Of a stretch of DNA of 64,000 bases, positions 1 through 10,106 are shown piece after piece; within the stretch, counting starts at the first letter, position 1; each line of letters opens with the position of its first letter. The DNA is taken from positions 85,950 to 149,949 of the forward strand of contig CAZDFH010000003.1 in the NCBI GenBank assembly GCA_964504915.1, read 5' to 3'. A program made the position numbers and the translations under genes. This DNA is from CAJBLF01 sp964504915. Its GTDB lineage: Bacteria; Patescibacteriota; Gracilibacteria; Absconditabacterales; Absconditicoccaceae. Under the pieces are notes generated by a model, which saw nothing but the letters and a program-made list of their open reading frames with translations, was not told the origin of the DNA and ran no database searches.

Positions 1-212
1 AAAAAGCAAAATAAAAATTCTGATCTCTTTCACGAACGATCGGAATGTTAGTTTCTTTTTCCCATGATGGCTGGTCTGTAAATCGTCGAGATGCATATAT
101 GGTTTATATCATAGTAAATTGTTGTCTTCATTGTAAGCAATTGGATCCAAAAGACAAAGAAATCCGTTGTAAACAAGCAAAAACGGTTGACAAATTCAGA
201 TTTTTTTATTCC
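1..212. other. Leading stretch, no supported gene
   Basis: A plus-strand frame runs from about 15 to 371 if TGA is read through, but its translation has no recognisable domain and it overlaps the promoter and start of the downstream ATPase gene. A minus-strand gene ending here is also not evident. The window edge cuts any upstream context. I see nothing that can be annotated with confidence. Confidence 0.4.
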
Positions 213-240
213 TTGAAAAAACACGACTTTCCCCTACAAT
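213..240 (+). promoter_or_regulatory. Sigma70-type promoter for the SbcC-like gene
   Basis: TTGAAA at 213-218 and TACAAT at 235-240 are separated by 16 bases. Transcription would start near 247, giving a leader of about 20 bases before the GTG at 269. Assigned by consensus only. Confidence 0.5.
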
Positions 241-268
241 CCTCGTACTTTATCTTATATGATGATTC

Positions 269-2821
269 GTGAATCTCCTCGCTATCTCCTATATGAATAT
301 TTGACCGTTTAAGGGACAAGCATTGACCTGTTTTTTTCCGCAAGGCAAATATCTCATCAAGGCGCCGATAGGCTCAGGGAAAAGTTTTCTCTTTTTTGAT
401 GGACCAATGTTTGGCTTGTACAAATTGGCTAACAGAAATATGTTGAATGCTTTGTCCAAAGAATGATATATTAAAATTTTAGTCGAAGTGAATAATGAGC
501 TCTACTTTATCGTAAGGAATTTGAAATGAGGAAAGAGTAAAGATAGTTGCTCCTCTACCTTGTACAAAATAAGTTGAAATGTTGAAACGTTGAAAGGTTG
601 AAAGGTTAATGAATGGATGGAGAAGGCTGGCTATTCGGTAATTACTAAAAACTTAGATATCGCTGATATGCTAAAAGATCTTAATTTTGCTTTGGAAGAA
701 ATTCCGTTTAAGAATGAGACTGATTTACAGCAAAATTTACAATCTGTCCTGCAGCCCAAAGAAGTCTTTCTCAATACAGTATTCTTGATGCAAGATTCTG
801 AAAATATTTTTCAGCTCACACCAGCTGATAGATTGACGGTATTGAAAAATGTTTTCAACTTGCTCGCGATTGATGAAGGGAAAGAAGTGATAGCCGAGAA
901 GAAGAGAGAGATCACCTATAAATTGAAAGCTACTGCGGATACGAGTAAGTATGATATGAAATTACAAAATTTATTGAATCGTTATATTGATTGAGTTGCA
1001 TCATTAGAAATGTTCAAAGATTATGCTGATTTTTCTTCAGTCATTGAGAAAAAATTATACAGTGATTTCCTTGCAGACATGGAACTCATCAGAGAAAAAA
1101 TAACTATTACTGACTTTGCTGTGGATGTCTTACCTACGGATATCGTTACAGACTTAGATACTCGGATTGACTCGTATAAAGCAGAGTATTCGACTTTGGA
1201 GCAAAGCAAACAGGTGAGTGAAAAAGAATACGAGAAGAACAAGCTGAACGTCCAAACCAGTCAGCAAAAAGTTTTGGAGGTGGAAAAAAATATTTGAGAT
1301 ATAGATAAAAAGATTTCCTGACTCGATCCAGAAAAGATTCAGATTTTGAAGAATGAGAAAATAGTGCTACAGAAATGACAAGATGGACTAGAATCTAAGA
1401 TGCCGAAAGAACAATTTTTGAAATTCTATGAATCGCATAGTGCGGAGCTTGATTTCAAGCTCTCATGAACTGCTCTTAATGAGCTGAATTTCTTTACGCA
1501 CTCGTTGGTCAATTATGGAAAACAAGTGAATGAAAAACTTCAGACCATTGATTTGCAGATCAAAAATCAGGAGCTTCGTGCAAGTCAATTGAAAGTGACC
1601 TTGGAACAAGAAGTGGAAAATATTGGAGAAAAGATAAAAGATTTAGAAATACAGCAAAAAAGTTTAGATGAGAAGATTAAGCTTTTCGACTCAGAAACTG
1701 AGCAACAGGCGACCTTTGATTGTAGTAAGATTTGAACTAACTGTCCTTTTATCAAAGTGATTAATAAACAACACTTTGAAAAATTAGAAGAACAGAAAAA
1801 AAGATTTTTGGATGAGAAAAAGAGTTTAGAAAAAAACATAGGAACAACAAAAGACTTGCTGAAAAATAAAGAACAAGAGTTTGATGAGCTTAAGAAACAA
1901 AGCACGACAACTGCCGATATCGAGAAATTTAAACATGAACAAGAAAAACTTCAAGCATTACTTGCTGATATAAAAACATTTTTGAATGAAGTGGATTATT
2001 CTTGATTGCAAAAAGATTTTGTTAGTTATCAAGAAACTGAGACGAGAATAAAATCACTAGATAAAGACATTTCATCACTGGAAGATATGCTACGCCAAGT
2101 GGAGACACTAAGGCTGGATAGGGAAAAGCTTGCTGCGCAAATTACAAGTATACAAGAAACCATGAAGCAATCAGTGATAGACCAAGAGACCCAGCAAAAA
2201 GACATCCAAACAATTAGTGAAAAAATCCAAGCCTTACAACCAGAAAAATTACAACAGATTGAAAAAATAGCTGTAACGATCAAAGAGACACAGCGCGATT
2301 TACAGGTCTTGATCAATGAGTTTAAAGATATTCAAATAGAAGTGAAATGACTGCAAGAAGAGGAAAAATTATTGAATGAATTGTATAATATTTTTGCGAA
2401 AGAATTATTACTGATGGTCTTGCAAGACAGCTTACCAGTGTTGAATGACATTATTAATAATTATTTAACCCAAGTCGTAGATTATCAGATCAAGTTTGCA
2501 CTAGAGAAGACCAGCTCCGACAAGTTGGAATTAGCTGCAACCATCATCGATGAGAAAGGAGAAAGAGAAATCAAGTCGCTGAGTGGAGGTCAGATGATTA
2601 TTTTGAAATTAGTACGAATGCTCTCTATCTCTTCGTATATCCACTCCCCTATTTTGTTCTTGGATGAAACGATAAATAATCTCGATTCGGAAACTGTCTG
2701 AAAAGTAGCTGATATGTTGGAAGATTTTGTCCAATCTAGAGACATGAAACTCTACACAGTCACTCATAGTCAGCAGATTCAAGATATGGATATCTGGGAC
2801 GAAGTAGTTGAAATTTCATAG
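269..2821 (+). CDS. sbcC: SbcC/Rad50-like SMC-type ATPase
   Basis: About 850 aa with TGA as Gly, ending at TAG. The N-terminus has a strand leading to NIGPFKGQ and a Walker A, APIGSGKS, followed by FDGPMFGLYK. A long coiled coil fills the middle. The C-terminus has the ABC signature LSGGQ near residue 771 and Walker B with D-loop (LFLDE, then NNLDSE). Together these define the SbcC/Rad50 nuclease-associated ATPase family, which processes DNA ends and hairpins with SbcD. The coiled-coil apex holds Cys485 and Cys492 (CSKIGTNCPF), a CX6C pair rather than the usual CXXC zinc hook. No sbcD is in view. I chose GTG 269 because the ATG at 293 would delete the first beta strand; this choice is uncertain. 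Codons near 573-610 lie in a GTTGAAA-type repeat that adds residues without breaking the frame. Confidence 0.85.
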
Positions 2822-2858
2822 AAAGTATGTATAGTATTGGTCTAATACCACCATCGCC

Positions 2859-2969
2859 ATGAAAAAAAAATTTTTTTTATTGGCCTGTTTGTTGCTCCTT
2901 TTGGGAGTTACGGCATGCCGAACCCACACCAATAAGCCGCATATCACGGTTTTTGTTGTGAGTTTCTAA
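2859..2969 (+). CDS. Small predicted lipoprotein (36 aa)
   Basis: ATG, three lysines, a leucine-rich hydrophobic run, and a lipobox-like LGVTAC at residues about 15-20, then only 16 further residues ending TAA. This is the form of a tiny secreted lipoprotein (entericidin-like in size, but with no sequence similarity that I can claim). It sits 37 bases after the SbcC-like gene. It could be a chance reading frame, but the signal sequence is convincing. Confidence 0.5.
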   Translation: MKKKFFLLACLLLLLGVTACRTHTNKPHITVFVVSF

Positions 2970-3103
2970 CATTCCGGTCTCTTCCTCACCAGTAGCATAT
3001 ACTGCTCTGTGGTCGAGACCATTTTTTGTATGGATTTGCAATCATGGGTAAAAAATATATATTCCTTGTCGGGTATTTTTTTTATCTTGAGGATGATACA
3101 TAT

Positions 3104-3532
3104 ATGAAATACTGGCAAGCACTTCAGAGAATACAAAATAGTTGCAGTTGCCCATTTTGTACGCTTACCCCACCTGTCATTATAGAAGAAACTAGCACTA
3201 TGATTGTCACTCCTTCACGTGCTCCCTATAATCCCTATCATATTATGATTGTCAGCAAAAGGCATGTTGCCTTGCTGAGTGAATTGACTCAAAAAGAATC
3301 TAAAGAATTATTCGTATTAATCGGGAAATGGAATGGGTTACTACATACATCGCATAAGAATGTCCTTACCTATCTTAAGGATTGATCCTTTGGTAAGACT
3401 ATAGAGCATTTCCACGTTCATCTCATCCCCGATACCCATCTCTGATCTAAAGAGTTGAGCGATGCACGTGATTTCCTTACGCTAAAATCCTTTATAAAAA
3501 CTACTGATGCGATTAGAAACAAATTTTTATAA
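3104..3532 (+). CDS. HIT family nucleotide hydrolase/transferase
   Basis: 142 aa. A CPFC motif near the N-terminus (CSCPFC) is followed by the substrate strand (PYNPYHIMIVSKRH) and the catalytic histidine triad HFHVHLIP near residue 104, typical of HIT proteins that hydrolyse nucleoside 5'-phosphoramidates or dinucleoside polyphosphates. One in-frame TGA supplies Gly before SFGKTIEH, where this family often has Gly. ATG 3104 is preferred to upstream starts because it follows a purine-rich GAGGATG about 9 bases before it and gives the normal family length. It is followed after 11 bases by the MFS gene and may be cotranscribed with it. Confidence 0.82.
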
Positions 3533-3543
3533 TCATTCATACC

Positions 3544-4701
3544 ATGCGCAAACATAAGAATCTAATTCTCTTTATCCTGATTGTCTTCTTTTGGAGCTGT
3601 TTTGTCTCTATGATCAAGTTCTTTCTTCGATCGTATCTCAAACAGGTAAATGTCAGTCTGGAAGAAATTATGTGATATATGAGTCTAGGATGTATGGCAT
3701 CGTATTTCGTGGCATGATCACTTGCCGTGCTCTTTCGCAAAAAAAATCTTCTTATTATAGCCACACTTATTAGCATAGTGTGTGTCGGCATTTGACACCT
3801 CTTTTGATTTATTCCTTTCCCATTATTTATTATCTTAATGTGTGGCATTGGCCTCATGTATGGTATGTGGACAGTCATCAAGTCTATTATCCTTACTATT
3901 GAAATCCAGAGATCTGAATTTAGTGAAACGTCTGTAAATGGGACAGTGAATATTGCCATCTTAGGATGAACCATTTTGTGAAGTTACTTATGATTTGGTG
4001 CTTACGCTTGGCGATGACCGACAGGGTTTTGGGCATTGATATGCATGCTGTGAATTGCCTTATTAGCTGGTTGCTTTCTTGATTATGATCAAGATTTTAA
4101 AAGGAAACACGATCGAACTATTGTGAGACAGGCGATTCCTAGTATTATTGGTGTCATAAAAAAATATATCTGGTTACTGATTCCTATCGGCGTCTTACGA
4201 GCTGTTTCTGTAGGAGTCGGACAGAAAATGTTGGAGCTCGGTATTGACGTCTTCAATAAAGTCCCCAAGAGTTCTATCATCATTATCATTATTTCTATCG
4301 TCTGAGCCATTGTCGGGCATGTTATTTCTGCCTTTTTCAAAAAAGGGAAAAGATATCTTTCTATGATCTTTACTATTTTACTTGGACTTTCTACTTTCTA
4401 TTTCCCGTATATTATCAATAAATACGACTATTATATCACGCTAAATATTTCAAGTTTTCTCATGGGTATATTTTTTGGTATCGCTGTCAATTTATTGGAA
4501 TGAAGATTTTTCTACCATATTTGAGAGGATCATAGAAAAGAATATTGATCTGCGGCCTATGGCATTGCTACGAATATCGTCATTTTTCTTATAATGATCA
4601 TATCTGATGTCCTCACCAATAAGGTCGGCATGATCGTTCCGTTTATTTTTTTTGGTATTACCTTGCTCATTATGCCATTGTTTATTAGAAGATTTAGATA
4701 G
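3544..4701 (+). CDS. Major facilitator superfamily-like transporter
   Basis: 385 aa read through many TGA codons and ending at TAG. It is almost entirely hydrophobic, with about 11-12 predicted membrane spans split by a basic cytoplasmic loop around residues 180-205, the usual two-halves layout of MFS carriers. Gly residues from TGA fall inside membrane helices as expected. No substrate-defining motif is recognisable. It starts 11 bases after the HIT gene. Confidence 0.65.
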
Positions 4702-4973
4702 TTTTAGTTAGAAGTTGGGAGTTGGGATCTTGCAGACTGGAGATTCGGACTTCCTTACCCAAAAAATAAATTATTTTAACGCTACTTAATATATTTACAA
4801 TAATATGTCAAGGTATAACGGGCAAGATGTGGCCTGTTTTTTTGATTATTTAGCCATTGGGGAATATACTTAGATTGTAGTTCGGAGATTGGAGATAGGA
4901 GAGATACAAGAACTAAGTTCTCCCATCTAAGCCCTCCCATCTATGATTCTATTTATGTCTTAACGCTCGGTGT
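4702..4973. repeat. Intergenic gap with low-complexity phrase repeats
   Basis: Contains short near-repeats of the GTTGGGAGTTGGGA and GGAGATTGGAGATAGGAGA type (4709-4745 and 4878-4910), then AAGTTCTCCCATCTAAG-type words that recur at about 24,600 and 31,790. No reading frame is supported. A promoter for the following secreted protein is probably within the last 100 bases, but I cannot place it. Confidence 0.5.
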
Positions 4974-6956
4974 ATGAAGAATATGAAATTATTGTTTAGT
5001 ATTCTCTGCTTTACTACTATTGTGTGAGGGTCTTTTGCTATTGCGCAGACAGCTAACGATACACAGATCACTACAGATACAGTGACAGATACTTCCAACT
5101 TGGATGTCTATCAACCCGACCAAGCCGTTTCAGATTTTGATGTGAGTACTGCATATACAACCATGCAAGATCTACAAAGTAGTGTAGATGGATTGACTCA
5201 GCAGCTCTATGATCTCGATGCGAAAGAAAGAAGTGGCGATGTTATCTCTGAGAAATATAGAGAAGTCAGGAAAGAGATTGTAAAAGTCATTCAAACTATT
5301 GATACGACGACTGCGACTGTTTCCGACACCTTAAAAAAAATTGCGATGTATCAGAAGCTCATTTACGTAGCTTACCAAGATTTAACCGATTCTAGAGAAT
5401 GATTTAAAGCCACTAAAGAATATATCGAAACCTTTGCTAACTTTATCTATAAACTTGATAATAAACTGTATAATGAAAATACAGATACTATCGATGATGT
5501 AAAATTGATTATCAATTCTGATAATATTCCTCGCACACTTTCTAATGATTATATGGTACAATCAATGCTCTTGCAATTCAATGACCTCATGACGAGCTTT
5601 ACGGATAATGAGGATAGGCAACTACAGTTAATCAAAAAATTGAACCAGCTGAAAATTAGAGCAAAAGCAGATATCGAAGATTATTCTATTGAATTAGAAA
5701 AATTACAACAGAAGAAAAATTTCTTGATACAATTCATTTCATTGTATAAAGATGACAAACTTCAGAGACAAGTAACTATCGATACACTTTTTGATAGCAC
5801 GAAGAGTGTATATGATAAGGTTGTTGAATTAGCTAAAGATGTGAAAAAATGAGTATACAAAGTAGATTTCGATATGGATCAAAAAATGAAGGAACTAAAC
5901 AAAATAGCTAATGACACAGAAAACTATCCTGTAGCATGGCCAATTTATCCTATCGAGCATATTCTTACCTATTTTGGTGATGTAGCTTATCAGACACAGT
6001 ATGGGGTACCACATATCGGTATCCAGATTCAAGCCACTCAATGAACTCCTGTCTATGCGACACGTGACGGTGTGGTGTATTTCGTAGCCGATAATGATGA
6101 TATCGGTATCAATCGAGCAATGGTAGTCCATACAGATGGATATGTTTCCGTCTATGAATATCTCAATAAAACTATCGTCAAACCAGGAGATATTGTCCAA
6201 AGATGACAGCTTATCTGATATAGTGGCGGTGAGCCAGGTACAAGAGGCGCCGGATTCATTTCCAAGTGATCTAACCTGACCTTTATCCTCCTCAAGGATG
6301 GAGTGGCTATGGATCCATTAGATATCTTAGATTCAAGTATCGTCAAAAATAAAGACGCCTTGCCAAATGGATATCAGATCAAATATCTCAGAGACAAATA
6401 TGCAAGAGCTATAGATATTACTAATCTGACCTTAATGTCATGATCTACACTTCTCCAGAGAGAAGATCAATTCCTGAGTATGTATGGTGTAGGTATCTAC
6501 AAACAAGTACCATTCTGGGATGATGTCGTCAAGTGAACAAACATTGATAGAGATGTCGTGATGTGTATTGCCTTTGCTGAAAGTACGCTTGGTAGGTATC
6601 TGAGCACTGCATGAAATATCGGTAACGTCGGAAATAACGATCGTGGAGATAGAGTACCTTTTGCTAATGCATATGCCGGTGCAAGAGCCATTCCACTGAC
6701 ATTGAATAATGCATATCTATGAGACTATCAGACGATTAAACAACTTTCAAGATATGGGAATAAAGATGGTAAGATCTATGCTTCTAGTCCAATCAATCGA
6801 CAGACAAATGTCCTGAAATGTTTGAGTCAGATCAAAGGATATTATATCCCAGAAGATTTCCCATTTAGGACTGGTCCAAATCCTAATTTAGGAACGGGAG
6901 CACAAGAAACGGTTTCCTTCGGTGATGCAGTCTTGACTCCAGAACCTGCTAAATAG
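4974..6956 (+). CDS. Secreted coiled-coil protein with degenerate LytM (M23) and lysozyme-like C-terminal domain
   Basis: 660 aa. Residues 1-27 are a signal peptide ending AIAQ. Residues about 60-300 are helical and charged, likely coiled coil, like the N-terminal part of EnvC-type proteins. A LytM/M23 fold follows (WPIYPIEHIL, GTPVYATRDGVVYFV, VKPGDIVQRGQLIGYSGG), but the zinc ligands are missing: HIGIQI lacks the Asp, YEYL replaces the usual HL, and SNLTFILLKDG replaces HLHF. A C-terminal region with CIAFAESTLGRYL and GNIGNVGNNDRG resembles the soluble transglycosylase fold, where the Glu of FAES would be catalytic. By family logic it acts at peptidoglycan in the cell envelope, either as a hydrolase activator or through the C-terminal domain. 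Many conserved Gly are TGA. Confidence 0.7.
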
Positions 6957-7000
6957 TAGTGAGTATTTAGTATCAAGTAGTGAGACTTTCCAAGCACAAA

Positions 7001-7061
7001 AAATAAAAAAAACTCTGGTTTTTGTCCCCCCGCAGTACTGCGGGGTTCCGGAGTTTTTTGT
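7001..7061 (+). terminator. Rho-independent terminator carrying a GC palindrome
   Basis: Outer arms AAAAAACTC and GAGTTTTTT enclose a perfect 18-base palindrome, CCCCGCAGTACTGCGGGG, at 7028-7045. The same palindrome recurs in the tRNA-like array at 24.9-25.2 kb. The outer arms resemble the other terminators in this window (7476, 19765), suggesting the palindrome was inserted into a pre-existing terminator. Confidence 0.75.
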
Positions 7062-7071
7062 ATGGCATGGG

Positions 7072-7099
7072 TTGACTTTTTGTTGTTTTTTGTTATATT
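7072..7099 (+). promoter_or_regulatory. Sigma70-type promoter
   Basis: TTGACT (7072-7077), a 16-base spacer, TATATT (7094-7099). Predicted transcription start is near 7106, about 15 bases before the ATG at 7121. Confidence 0.55.
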
Positions 7100-7120
7100 G
7101 CCAACACAACATAATATGTT

Positions 7121-7438
7121 ATGGAAGATTCATTACTAAAAGTCTCGGAACGGATAAGATATATTCTTACTCTGCTCTGGAGCTACTCTTTAGGCCTGAT
7201 CCCTTCAATCATCAAGGGCTTCTGCCTGTGGGGTAAGATGGGTGAGAAAGCGAAACACAGGATATTTGAGGAGATTTTCCTTCTCTCTATCTGGACAGTT
7301 TTTGCTGCCTTCATCCTTGTCCAACTATTAGATATCTCCTATTGGTATACTACATTATTTCTTTGGCTCAGTTTTTGTGCTGGAGGAGCATGTTGTCTTC
7401 ATGGCATCATGATGTATATTATCAATCATGAGGAGTAA
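7121..7438 (+). CDS. Small membrane protein of unknown function (105 aa)
   Basis: An amphipathic N-terminal segment (residues 1-45) is followed by two hydrophobic spans at about 50-72 and 78-100 with CCLHGIMMYIINHEE at the end. It has its own promoter and terminator, so it appears to be a monocistronic unit. I do not recognise a family. It has about eight Gly, none encoded by TGA, too few to infer transfer. Confidence 0.6.
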   Translation: MEDSLLKVSERIRYILTLLWSYSLGLIPSIIKGFCLWGKMGEKAKHRIFEEIFLLSIWTVFAAFILVQLLDISYWYTTLFLWLSFCAGGACCLHGIMMYIINHEE

Positions 7439-7475
7439 TCTCCTTGCCGGACGTATGTGCCGGCTTTTGTAAAAT

Positions 7476-7508
7476 AAAAAAACTCTGGTTTTTCCCCCAG
7501 GGTTTTTT
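7476..7508 (+). terminator. Rho-independent terminator
   Basis: Arms AAACTCTGG and CCAGGGTTT with a short T-rich loop, followed by a T run. It lies 37 bases after the small membrane protein gene and before the convergent EamA gene, so it may serve both strands. Confidence 0.6.
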
Positions 7509-7563
7509 GTATAGCACGGATTGGCTTATCTTTCATCTTTATATCTTGATTATTTTTTTACAA

Positions 7564-8481
7564 TTATAAAATTGTAGGTAATGACTTATTTTGTCCATAA
7601 ATCATGACGAATAGATTCCCCAATAAAATCAAAATTCATCCGATGACGATATATATTGTCAGTGGCTGCTTGAGAAAAATCATTGCTAGTATCGCTGCTG
7701 AAATCGGTTCTAGTAAAAGAATAATCCCCGCTGTCATAGCAGAAAGTTTTTTTACTCATTTGAGATAACAAATATGTGGTATCGTCTCTGCGAATAAGGC
7801 AAATCCAAAAAAGAGCAACCAGATTTTCCGACTTCGATTGATATGAAATCCTATAGCACTAGGATCTTTGGTGATCAATAAAAATACTGGATACAACAAA
7901 AACAAAAGTATGACGGTAAATCCTGCCTCGGTAAATTTGGATAGATAGGGGTCTATTCATTTCCTCGCTACTCGTGCTCCTGCCATGACTCGTAGAGCGA
8001 GCGATATACCTGCCAATAGTCAAATCGTTATGCCTATAGGGCTTATTACCACTCCTGTCTCAAAGGGATACGCAAGGAAAAATATTCATCACAACACACA
8101 TATACAAGAAACGATATGGAACCATTTGATACGCTCACGGAGAAGCCATGGAGATAAGAGTATTGTCCACAACGGCTGAGTATAGAGTAGCAAGACGATG
8201 ACCGCCACTGGCACATGAAAAAATAATCCTCCAAACTCCGTAAGTACTACCAAAGCACCAATAGCCCCAAATACAAACAACGGCCAAATATTTTTTTTAT
8301 GTAATCGATACTTATTGCGAATAATGATCGGCAAGAGGATCAATAGAATAGGGATGAATGGCAAAGTAGATATTTCAAAGAGAGACAATCCTAGATTAGT
8401 AAAAATTTGTCATCCAAAAACGATCAATCCAGCAAAAGTCCCCGAGATCATGACAAATATATATTCCTTACTTATTTTCAT
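7564..8481 (-). CDS. EamA (DMT) family transporter
   Basis: 305 aa, about ten hydrophobic spans in two EamA repeats. Typical features include the helix with VVLTEFGGLFFH, the QPLWTILLSPWLLRERI segment, and near the C-terminus TAGIILLLEPISAAILAMIFLKQPLT, the characteristic end of the second repeat. It probably exports or imports a small metabolite; the substrate cannot be inferred. It lies 24 bases downstream of a paralogue on the same strand. TGA supplies several Gly. It ends at TAA 7564-7566. Confidence 0.8.
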
Positions 8482-8505
8482 TTGATTTTTACTGAAATAA
8501 ATGTT

Positions 8506-9402
8506 TTATTCCCTCTTTTGCCCATAAACCATCACAAAGACGTTTCATAGGAGAATGAGCACTCAGCCACCTACCATCAATCGAGTAAGCGGTTGATGAA
8601 AAAATATGGTAGCTAGAATGGTTCATACTACTGGTTCTAGTAGCATAATAATGCCAGCACTTATTGTTGAGACTTTTTTGACTCATTTGAGATAGAACAC
8701 GTGAGCAGCTACATTTGCGAAAAGAGCAAATAAGAAAAAATATAATCGCATCATAGGTGTCTGCTGCAAACTGAATGACATAACACCCGGGGTATGGATG
8801 AATGGGAGAAGAATAAAATAGATTATTCAGACGAAAGAGAGTGATGTTACGGTCTCTGAAAATTTTGCTAGATAAGAATCTATTCATTTTCTACTTACTC
8901 GTGCTCATGCTATCACTCGCAGAGACAGAAATATTCCCGCAAGCAAACCGAAGATTATCCCTAGCATACTAAATGTAGATCCAAAAGGATTTATCAAAAG
9001 GAATATTCCTCATAGCACCAATATACACGCCAAGATATGATATCGTCTTATGCGTTCGCGAAAAAATAAATAACCGAATAAAATCGTTCGTAATGGCTGT
9101 GTGTAAATAAGTAGCAAAATTACTGCTACTGGTATATGGAAATAGAATCATCCGAATTGAGTGATAACCTGGATTGCCTCAATAAATCACCATACAAGAA
9201 TCGGCCGTATATATGCTCTTTTCCACCATGTCTTACGTCGAATAAGTACGGGCAACAAAATAGCTATTGCTGGTAAGTATGGTAATACCGCAATTTCAAA
9301 AGTAGATAATCATAAATTAGCGAAAAGCTGCCTTCAAAAAATAATCAATCCGAACAGTGACCCAGCCGTCACCATAAACCGATATTCCTTACTTATTTTC
9401 AT
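8506..9402 (-). CDS. EamA (DMT) family transporter, paralogue
   Basis: 298 aa with the same two-repeat architecture as its downstream neighbour. The first seven residues (MKISKEY) and the start of the C-terminal repeat (GVKKVSTISAGIIMLLEP) match the neighbour closely, so the pair probably arose by tandem duplication, although the sequences have diverged. It has about ten membrane spans and an unknown substrate. It follows the PHP gene on the same strand with a 14-base gap and may be cotranscribed with it and with cysS. Confidence 0.8.
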
Positions 9403-9416
9403 ATATGTTTATTATT

Positions 9417-10088
9417 TTAAATAAATCATTTCTCTTTGAGATAGTCAAATGCTGCCTGTCTATTTTCGAGCTCACATAAGAGATGTGCATCGCTATTGAT
9501 ATACACTTCATCTGCAGTAGTAAGTAATATCTCCAATTTTTCTAAATTCGTTCATCCACGGGACAAGTATCCTGCATTAAATTCTAATGGGATATGGTAT
9601 TTATTGGCTACTTCTACTACTCTCTTTACATCTACAAATTCTGCCGTTCATTTTTTGCAAAGGTGCCCGATGAATTTTATCTTATCATGATATCTCTCTA
9701 TAGCATTGATATATCATTGCGTCATGTTTTGCAAGTCTCAATTATGTGCTTTGTATGTCTCTTCATGGCAGGATAATATAAGAAACTCAGAAGTTACTCC
9801 GTCCAATTCAAAACAGCAGTCGCCTTTCCCATTCAAAAGATCTCATTCGATACCAAAAATTACTTGTACGTCATTGTGGACGTTTTTTCGCCTCTCACGG
9901 GTACATGCTCGATTTTTTTTGGCGATTTTATCTACATCCAATTCTTTCTGACTGTGGTCAGTGATTGCAATCTTTGTTCTTCCAATCTTTCATGCGAACC
10001 TTACTATCTCATCGACCGTATTCAGCCCATCAGAAAAATTAAGGCTGTGCATGTGATAATCTTCGTGGATGGTGTTGAGTAATTTCAT
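9417..10088 (-). CDS. PHP domain phosphoesterase (histidinol-phosphatase-like)
   Basis: 223 aa. Metal-ligand motifs of the PHP fold occur in order: DYHMHS near residue 10, ITDHS near residue 43, an acidic/His cluster (GIEGD, then SCHEE), FIGHL mid-protein, and NSDAHL near the C-terminus. The fold uses a cluster of divalent metals to hydrolyse phosphate esters. Length fits HisK-type or generic PHP hydrolases; no his genes are nearby, so a histidine role is doubtful. It starts 18 bases after the cysS stop. Confidence 0.82.
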
Positions 10089-10106
10089 GTGAGTATATCA
10101 GAGAAA

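Noticed and set aside
45..272. 75-codon frame at the window start with a Cys-rich segment (CCLHC...RC)
   Set aside because: Overlaps the promoter of the next gene, has no domain pattern beyond chance cysteines, and its true extent is cut by the window edge.
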